From Chloroflexota bacterium (GTDB lineage Bacteria; Chloroflexota; Anaerolineae; Anaerolineales; VGOW01): a DNA stretch of 37,413 nt. The notes under the pieces are model-generated. The model did no database searches, was not told the origin of the DNA, and saw only the letters and a list, made by a program, of their open reading frames with translations. The stretch is taken from positions 1-37,413 of the forward strand of contig VGOW01000037.1 in the NCBI GenBank assembly GCA_016875735.1, written 5' to 3'. A program made the translations under genes and the position numbers. Every line of letters starts with the position of its first letter. Position 1 is the first letter of the stretch. Positions 32,203 through 37,413 of the stretch are shown piece after piece.

Positions 32203-33563
32203 AACGCGCGCACTTTGTTGGCATCGGCGGGTCGGGCCTCTCGGCCATTGCCACACTGCTCCTCGAGAGCGGCGTGGCCGTGTCGGGCTCCGACGCGCAG
32301 GGCTCGGAGATGACTGATCGACTGCGCGCGCTCGGCGCGGCGGTTTCGATTGGGCATCGAGCCGACAATGTGGCCGGAGCCGAAGTGGTGGTCGTCTCCT
32401 CCGCAGTGGCCGCCGACAACCCCGAAACCGTTGCCGCGCGCGCCGCCGGAATCCCGGTGCTCAAACGCGCCGACTTTCTCGGCGGGCTGATGGCCGGGCG
32501 CGCGGGCGTGTGCGTGGCCGGCACGCACGGCAAAACGACGACCACCGCGCTCATCGCCTTCATCCTTTTGCGCGCCGGGCGCGATCCGTCGTTCATCGTC
32601 GGCGGCGTCATCGCCGAGCTGGGCACGAACGCGCGGCACGGAAACGGCGAGCCGTTTGTGATCGAAGCCGACGAATACGACGGCATGTTTCTCGGCCTGC
32701 GCCCGAAAGTTTCGGTGATCACCAACGTCGAGCACGATCACGTGGATTGCTATCCGACGGCGGAAGAGTATCGGGCCGCGTTCGCCAAGTTTGCCGCGCT
32801 CACGCCGGGCGATGGCGTGCTGATTGCCTGCCGCGACGACGCGGGCGCGAAAGAGATCGGCGAGGGCGCGGCGCAAAACGGCGCGCGTGTGCAGTGGTAC
32901 GGATTGAAGAACGGCAGTGAATGGCGGGCCGAGCATATGCAAGCCAACGGCGCGGGCGGCAGTGATTTTGTGGTCACACGAAACGGAGTCACGGTGGGGC
33001 TGGCGCGGATTCGACTTCCCGGCGTGCACAACGTGTCCAACAGCCTCGCGGCGTTGGCGGCGGTGGAGTCGCTCGGTGTGGATTTCAATTCGGCGCGCGC
33101 CGCTCTCTCCGAGTTCGGAGGCGTGGACCGCCGATTCGAAATCAAAGGCGAAGCCAACGGCGTGACGGTGGTGGACGATTACGCGCATCACCCCACCGAG
33201 ATTCGGGCGACGCTGGCGGCGGTGCGGCGGCGATACGGCGGGCGGACGGTGTGGGCGATGTTTCAACCGCACACCTTCAGCCGCACCCGCGCCTTGCTCA
33301 ACGAGTTCGCCGCCAGTTTCGGCGACGCCGATCACGTGCTGGTGACCGACATTTACCGTTCGCGCGAGGCGATGGACGACTCGGTGAAAGCGAAGCAGAT
33401 TGTGTCGCAGATGCGCCACCCCGATGCGCGATACGTTCCCGCGCTGTCGGACGCGGTGGCGACTCTGCTGACAGAAGTGAAACCGGGCGATGTGTTGATC
33501 ACGCTCGGAGCCGGAGACGGCAATACGGTGGGCGAAAAAGTTTTGGAGGGATTGAGGAAGTGA
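32199..33563 (+). CDS. murC: UDP-N-acetylmuramate--L-alanine ligase MurC
   Basis: Adds the first peptide residue, L-Ala, to UDP-MurNAc. The 454-residue Mur ligase starts MKRAHFVGIGGSGLSAIA (the GIGGxGxS fold motif). It has VAGTHGKTTTTALIA (ATP loop), VIEADEYDGMFLGLRP, TNVEHDHVDCYP, RLPGVHNVSNSLAALA, RRFEIKGEANGVTVVDDYAHHPTEI and FQPHTFSRTRALLNEFA, all MurC-typical. ATG 32199 overlaps the previous stop (ATGA), and its own TGA overlaps the next gene's GTG. Confidence 0.95.
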   Translation: MKRAHFVGIGGSGLSAIATLLLESGVAVSGSDAQGSEMTDRLRALGAAVSIGHRADNVAGAEVVVVSSAVAADNPETVAARAAGIPVLKRADFLGGLMAGRAGVCVAGTHGKTTTTALIAFILLRAGRDPSFIVGGVIAELGTNARHGNGEPFVIEADEYDGMFLGLRPKVSVITNVEHDHVDCYPTAEEYRAAFAKFAALTPGDGVLIACRDDAGAKEIGEGAAQNGARVQWYGLKNGSEWRAEHMQANGAGGSDFVVTRNGVTVGLARIRLPGVHNVSNSLAALAAVESLGVDFNSARAALSEFGGVDRRFEIKGEANGVTVVDDYAHHPTEIRATLAAVRRRYGGRTVWAMFQPHTFSRTRALLNEFAASFGDADHVLVTDIYRSREAMDDSVKAKQIVSQMRHPDARYVPALSDAVATLLTEVKPGDVLITLGAGDGNTVGEKVLEGLRK

Positions 33564-33769
33564 AACCGACAAAATCAAAACTCAAACTCCAAACTCCCAA
33601 GCGCCCATCGAACGATAATGCTCCGTTCGCTTTCGACGCTCCGGCCATGCCGACTCTGTCGAAGCCGGAGGCGAACACGGTGGGCACTGCCGCAGGGAAG
33701 CCGTTGCCACGGGGCAACGTGAGCAAGCGAACCGTGAAGCGGTTGATTGAGGCGGTGGAAAGGCTGTGA
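33560..33769 (+). CDS. Small 69-codon protein between murC and murB, function unknown
   Basis: Encodes a 69-residue basic, Pro/Lys-rich protein starting at GTG 33560 (KPTKSKLKLQTPKRPSNDNA) and ending VSKRTVKRLIEAVERL, with a helical amphipathic C-terminal stretch. No domain is recognised and no membrane helix or signal peptide is seen. The gene is supported by exact GTGA overlaps on both sides (murC stop/start 33560-33563, and murB start 33766-33769). A GGAGG stands at 33545-33549. Composition is like the neighbours. It could be a small division or ribosome-coupling protein, but nothing in the sequence shows this. Confidence 0.7.
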   Translation: MKPTKSKLKLQTPKRPSNDNAPFAFDAPAMPTLSKPEANTVGTAAGKPLPRGNVSKRTVKRLIEAVERL

Positions 33770-34719
33770 CAGTGGCGTTTATGGTGATGTCGGCCCGGCC
33801 CACGCTGGCCAGCCAATTGCGGTTGGCTTTCGGCGATCGGCTGCGCGAAGGCGAGCCCCTCAGCCGCCACACATCGGCGCGGGTGGGCGGCCCAGCAGAT
33901 TTTTTCGTGACGGTGGACTCGGCGGACGAGCTGGCCGACGCCGCGCGTGAGGCTATGCGGCAGGGCGTGCGCTATTACGTGTTGGGCGCCGGATCGAACG
34001 TGCTGGTTTCGGATCGGGGTGTGCGCGGGCTGGCGATCAAAAACCGGGCCGGCGCTATCACTTTTGAGGATCGCGGCGAGCTGATCATCGCCCGCGCCGA
34101 GTCGGGGGTAGGATTGCCCACGCTGGCGCGGCAGTGTGTTTTGCGCGGCGCGAGTGGGCTGGAGTGGGCGGCCACCGTTCCCGGCACGGTGGGCGGGGCG
34201 GTGGTGGGCAACGCCGGGGCGCACGGCTCCGACACGGCGGCCTCTCTTCGTCTGGCAACGATCTTGCAGGGAAATGGGGAGATACGCGAGTGGTCGAATG
34301 CCGATCTCAAATTTTCGTACCGCAAGTCGGCGCTGAAGAACGGCGGGCGGGCGGTGGTGCTCTCGGCGGAGTTTGCGCTGACGCGCGGCGACCCCGATGA
34401 ATTGCAAATGCGAGTGGAAACATTTTTGGCGCACCGGCGGCGCACTCAGCCGCCGGGAGCGAGCATCGGCTCGATGTTCAAGAATCCGCCGGGCGATTAC
34501 GCCGGGCGGCTGATCGAGGCGGCGGGATTGAAGGGAATGCGAATCGGCAAGGCGGAGATTTCGCCCATTCACGCCAACTTTTTTGTGAACCTCGGTGGGG
34601 CGACGACGCGCGATGTGTATTCGCTCATTGCCTTGGCGCAGAGCAAAGTGCGCGAGAAGTTCGGGGTGGAGTTGGAGTTGGAGATCGAGTTGGCCGGCGA
34701 TTGGGGAGGGCAGTGCTGA
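33766..34719 (+). CDS. murB: UDP-N-acetylenolpyruvoylglucosamine reductase MurB
   Basis: FAD enzyme that reduces UDP-GlcNAc-enolpyruvate to UDP-MurNAc. The 317-residue protein has HTSARVGGPADFFV, YYVLGAGSNVLVSDRGVRG (FAD binding), LEWAATVPGTVGGAVVGNAGAHGSD, YRKSALKNG and ASIGSMFKNPPGDYAGRLIEAAGLKG, where the Ser of GSMFKNP is the proton donor. The C-terminal HANFFVNLGGATTRDVYSLI follows. GTG 33766 overlaps the previous stop as GTGA; ATG 33781 is a possible later start. Confidence 0.95.
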   Translation: MTVAFMVMSARPTLASQLRLAFGDRLREGEPLSRHTSARVGGPADFFVTVDSADELADAAREAMRQGVRYYVLGAGSNVLVSDRGVRGLAIKNRAGAITFEDRGELIIARAESGVGLPTLARQCVLRGASGLEWAATVPGTVGGAVVGNAGAHGSDTAASLRLATILQGNGEIREWSNADLKFSYRKSALKNGGRAVVLSAEFALTRGDPDELQMRVETFLAHRRRTQPPGASIGSMFKNPPGDYAGRLIEAAGLKGMRIGKAEISPIHANFFVNLGGATTRDVYSLIALAQSKVREKFGVELELEIELAGDWGGQC

Positions 34720-34796
34720 CAAGATGAAAGGATGACACGATGACAAGGTGACTGGGATGAGCATCTTGTCACCCGGTCATCAAGTCATCTTGTCAG
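34716..34796. repeat. Perfect 12-bp inverted repeat and GATGACA repeats between murB and ddl
   Basis: CTGACAAGATGA (34716-34727) and TCATCTTGTCAG (34785-34796) are exact reverse complements. GATGACA-type 7-bp units lie between them, and inner arms GGTGAC/GTCACC can pair. The left arm includes the murB stop. Confidence 0.8.
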
Positions 34797-34805
34797 AGTC
34801 AACAA

Positions 34806-35927
34806 GTGACGCGGAAGATAAGAGTCGGGCTGATTTTTGGAGGGCGGAGCGGCGAGCACGAAGTGTCGTTGATGTCGGCGCGGTCGGTGCTCAAGGCCAT
34901 TAACAAAGATAAATACGATGTGACGCTGATCGGCATCACGAAAGAGGGCAAGTGGATCGGCGGCGAGAATCCGATGAAGGCGCTCGAAGGGGGCGCCGAC
35001 TCGGCTCCGACGACTGCGCTCTTGGGCGAGCCGCAATACCGCGCGCTCATGCAAGTCGTCGAACAGCCGGGCGGCAAAGCGGTTGCGCTCTCGTCGGTGG
35101 CGGAGCTCGACGTGATCTTCCCGCTTCTGCACGGCACGTTCGGCGAAGACGGCACGGTGCAGGGTTTGCTCGAATTGGCGAACCTTCCGTACGTCGGCGC
35201 GGGAGTGGTCGGCTCGGCGGCGGGGATGGACAAAGGCGTGTTCAAGTCGCTGATGGCGGCGGCGAACATCCCCGTGCCCAAGTGGACATTGGCTCTGCGA
35301 ACCGAGATCGAACGGGACGCCGACCCCGTGATCGCTCGAGCCGAAGCGCAGTTCGGGTATCCCATGTTCACCAAACCGGCGAACTTGGGATCGTCGGTGG
35401 GCGTGGTGAAGGCGCATGGCCGGGAGGAGATGAAGGCCGCGCTGAAAGAGTCGGCGCGGTGGGATCGGCGGGTGATCATCGAGCAGGGCATCAACGCCCG
35501 CGAGATCGAAGTGAGCGTGCTGGGCAACGATGATCCGATTGCGTCCGTGCCCGGAGAGATTGTTCCGGGCCGCGAGTTTTATGATTACGAGGCGAAGTAT
35601 GTTGACGAGAGTTCGCGGCTGATCATTCCCGCGCCGCTCGACGAGCGGACGACGAAGCGGGCGCAAGAACTTTCGGTGACCGCGTTCCGGGCGATTGATT
35701 GCGCGGGCATGGCGCGAGTGGATTTTCTGCTCGACCGAGACAGCGGCGAATTGTATGTGAGCGAACTCAACACCATTCCGGGCTTCACGCAGATCAGCAT
35801 GTACCCGAAGTTGTGGGAAGCCAGCGGAATGAGCTACAGCGAATTGATTGATCGGTTGATCGAGCTGGCATTGGAGAGGCAAGCCGACAAAGATCGGACT
35901 GAAAGAAGTTTCGAGGTGAAGCGATGA
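34806..35927 (+). CDS. ddl: D-alanine--D-alanine ligase
   Basis: Makes D-Ala-D-Ala for MurF. The 373-residue ATP-grasp protein starts at GTG 34806 and has GLIFGGRSGEHEVSLMSA, VIFPLLHGTFGEDGTVQGLLE, VGAGVVGSAAGMDKGVFK, FTKPANLGSSVGVVK (ATP grasp), the omega-loop FYDYEAKY with the Tyr typical of D-Ala-D-Ala rather than D-Ala-D-Lac ligases, and ELNTIPGFTQISMYPKLW. It overlaps ftsQ by ATGA. It is preceded by a repeat gap, not a clear promoter. Confidence 0.94.
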   Translation: MTRKIRVGLIFGGRSGEHEVSLMSARSVLKAINKDKYDVTLIGITKEGKWIGGENPMKALEGGADSAPTTALLGEPQYRALMQVVEQPGGKAVALSSVAELDVIFPLLHGTFGEDGTVQGLLELANLPYVGAGVVGSAAGMDKGVFKSLMAAANIPVPKWTLALRTEIERDADPVIARAEAQFGYPMFTKPANLGSSVGVVKAHGREEMKAALKESARWDRRVIIEQGINAREIEVSVLGNDDPIASVPGEIVPGREFYDYEAKYVDESSRLIIPAPLDERTTKRAQELSVTAFRAIDCAGMARVDFLLDRDSGELYVSELNTIPGFTQISMYPKLWEASGMSYSELIDRLIELALERQADKDRTERSFEVKR

Positions 35928-36874
35928 CGACCTTGCGACGCATATCGAGCAGTGACAATGTATCGCGCGCCGATGCAGTGCGCGCTCGCCGCAAGCAGCA
36001 GGAAACGCAAAAGACGTGGACAGCGGCGCGCACCGTGAGCCACACTCGCGCCCTGCCCGAACGGACGCCGACCTCGCCCTCGTGGAAGCGGCGCGGCGCG
36101 GCGGGGACGACTCGGCGTTGGAATGCGGCGGCGCCCGCAGTGGGCGGCCTGCCTTCATTCCAATCGTTGGCGCACGCCCTGCCGCACATTCAATTGAGCT
36201 GGAAGATGGCCAGCGCGGCGTTGGTAATGATGCTCGGCTCGCTGCTCTTTCACATTCTGTCGTCGTCGCAATACTTCATCACGTCCATCAACCTCGCCGG
36301 GGCGCAATACATTCCGGGCGAGGAGCTGTACGACGCATCGGGCGTCCACCATCTCAACATCCTGTGGCTCGACCCGGCGCAGATAGAGCGGAACGTGGAA
36401 ACCGTGCCGGGCATCAAAGAGGCGCACGTGGAAGTGCGGTGGCCCAATCAAGTTTTCGTCATCGTCGAGGAACAAGTGCCGGTGCTGGCGTGGTCGCAGG
36501 GCGGGCAGACGATGTGGGTGGACGCCGAGGGCAGAGTGTTCCCGGCGCGCGGGCAGTTGTCGGGGTTACTGCCCATCATGGTTGACGACGCCAACTACCC
36601 GCTCACTCCCGACTCGCGCATCCCGGTGGAGGTCATTGCCGGGGCCCTGCAGTTGAAGCAGTTGCGCAATAACATAGAACTGCTACACTACGACGCCAAG
36701 AATGGGCTTTCGTATCAGGATGGCCGCAACTGGCGAGGCTACTTTGGAACCGGCGCGGAGATGGATGTGAAGCTGGTGGTGTACGAAACGTTGATTGAAA
36801 ATTTGCTCGCCCGCGGCATTCACCCTTCGGCGGTGAGCGTGATCGATGAGGATGCGCCGGTTTATCGCAGATAG
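35924..36874 (+). CDS. ftsQ: Cell division protein FtsQ-like (POTRA)
   Basis: FtsQ/DivIB recruits FtsB and FtsL to the septum. The 316-residue protein has a basic, Ser/Arg-rich cytoplasmic tail of about 90 residues (longer than usual), one membrane helix at about 95-113 (ASAALVMMLGSLLFHILSS), and a POTRA-like part: ITSINLAGAQYIPGEELYDASGVHHLNILWLDPAQIERNVETVPGI... in the 118-160 region with VRWPNQVFVIVEEQ after it. An FtsQ beta domain with VDAEGRVFPA follows. It overlaps the ddl stop by ATGA and is followed by ftsA. Confidence 0.88.
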   Translation: MTTLRRISSSDNVSRADAVRARRKQQETQKTWTAARTVSHTRALPERTPTSPSWKRRGAAGTTRRWNAAAPAVGGLPSFQSLAHALPHIQLSWKMASAALVMMLGSLLFHILSSSQYFITSINLAGAQYIPGEELYDASGVHHLNILWLDPAQIERNVETVPGIKEAHVEVRWPNQVFVIVEEQVPVLAWSQGGQTMWVDAEGRVFPARGQLSGLLPIMVDDANYPLTPDSRIPVEVIAGALQLKQLRNNIELLHYDAKNGLSYQDGRNWRGYFGTGAEMDVKLVVYETLIENLLARGIHPSAVSVIDEDAPVYRR

Positions 36875-36935
36875 CCAACAGCCTATGACGGATAGCAAGA
36901 AAACGCTGCGACTCGCTGCCCGCCATTCGCCATAA
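36872..36935. repeat. Short repeat gap between ftsQ and ftsA
   Basis: Degenerate GATAGC(C/A)-type units (at about 36871 and 36891) and GCCATTCGCCAT lie in the 66-bp gap. Same family as 29340-29440. Confidence 0.55.
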
Positions 36936-36940
36936 GCCAA

Positions 36941-37413
36941 ATGAACGCTCCACTACTGACCGCTATTGACGTTGGCACCACTAAAATTTGCGCGCTGATC
37001 GCGGAGATGACCAGCGAGACCGATTTCGAGATCATCGGCGTGGGCATTGAGGCCGCGCGCGGAATGCGCAAAGGGGTGGTGGTCAACGTGGATGGGGCCG
37101 GAGCGGCGATTCGAGAGTCGGTGGCCAAAGCGGAACGAACGTCGGGGCTGGAGATCGGGCAGGCGATGGTGAGCATGGCCGGATCGCACATCGCTTCGGT
37201 CAACAGTCACGGGGTGGTCGGCATTTCGGGCCAGCGCGGCATCGATCAGGAGGACATTGATCGCGCGCTCGACGCGGCGCAGGCCATTGCCATTCCGCAC
37301 AACCGCGAAGTCATTCATGTCATCCCGCGCGGCTTCACGGTGGATGGGCAAGAGGGCGTGCGCTCGCCGTTGGGAATGCACGGCTTCCGCCTCGAAGTGG
37401 AAGCGCACATCGT
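36941..37413 (+). CDS. ftsA: Cell division protein FtsA, N-terminal part (cut by window edge)
   Basis: FtsA is the actin-like membrane tether for FtsZ. About 157 residues are visible. The protein starts MNAPLLTAIDVGTTKICALIAE, with the actin-family phosphate-1 motif (DVGTTK). IIGVGIEAARGMRKGVVVNVD, VSMAGSHIASVNSHGVVGI, DIDRALDAAQAIAIPHNREVIHVIPRGFTVDGQEGV and SPLGMHGFRLEVEAHI follow, typical of domains 1A and 1C. ATG 36941 is used; no strong Shine-Dalgarno sequence is seen. The C-terminal amphipathic helix lies outside the window. Confidence 0.96.
   Translation, partial: MNAPLLTAIDVGTTKICALIAEMTSETDFEIIGVGIEAARGMRKGVVVNVDGAGAAIRESVAKAERTSGLEIGQAMVSMAGSHIASVNSHGVVGISGQRGIDQEDIDRALDAAQAIAIPHNREVIHVIPRGFTVDGQEGVRSPLGMHGFRLEVEAHI

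Noticed and set aside
34806-35927. VanA-type D-Ala-D-Lac ligase
   Set aside because: The omega loop reads FYDYEAKY with the Tyr of ordinary Ddl enzymes.

Overview
The window is a GC-rich bacterial chromosome segment, most likely from a member of the Chloroflexota (Anaerolineae-like). That placement is an inference. It rests on the composition, on the many 7-bp tandem repeats in several sequence families, and on the style of the genes: a YfhO-like membrane protein, a GT39-like enzyme and a division/cell-wall cluster without murE. No rRNA or tRNA gene and no CRISPR array was seen.

Left part (1-7772). A partial fmt (minus strand) lies divergent from two small membrane-protein genes (TM2-type and DUF4870-type). 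A 99-bp imperfect inverted repeat separates those two. recJ follows, and then a very large minus-strand gene of about 1,507 codons. This gene joins a WYL-like N-terminus, a COG1112-type superfamily 1 helicase and a C-terminal phospholipase-D-like domain, an architecture close to the single-gene (type II) Mokosh anti-phage system. The helicase gene and the 3' third of recJ share a lower GC content and AT-richer codon use than everything around them, so they may have arrived together.

Middle part (7848-21437). Two minus-strand genes for polytopic membrane proteins (YfhO-like, GT39-like) carry heptamer and octamer repeats inside their reading frames. Then come a MoxR/AAA-type ATPase, a glycerophosphodiester phosphodiesterase, a CoA-transferase beta-type protein lacking the catalytic glutamate, and a long-chain acyl-CoA ligase, all on the plus strand. 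A membrane M28 peptidase and a methyltransferase-like gene follow on the minus strand. An orphan ParA-type ATPase overlaps a gene for a membrane protein with a long disordered N-terminus, and a strong terminator closes the pair.

Right part (21500-37413). This is a division and cell wall (dcw) cluster in the order mraZ, rsmH, ftsL-like, ftsI, murF, mraY, murD, ftsW, murG, cvpA-like, murC, a 69-codon gene, murB, ddl, ftsQ, ftsA (cut by the window end). It starts with a promoter and three 10-bp-spaced GTGG boxes expected to bind MraZ. Many junctions are 4-bp ATGA/GTGA overlaps, so the genes are probably co-translated. Together they make UDP-MurNAc-pentapeptide, lipid I and lipid II and the septal machinery. 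The murE step must be encoded elsewhere.

Several genes outside dcw (fmt, recJ, the GT39-like gene, parA) have a -10 element only 7-9 nt before the start codon and no Shine-Dalgarno sequence, which points to leaderless transcripts.
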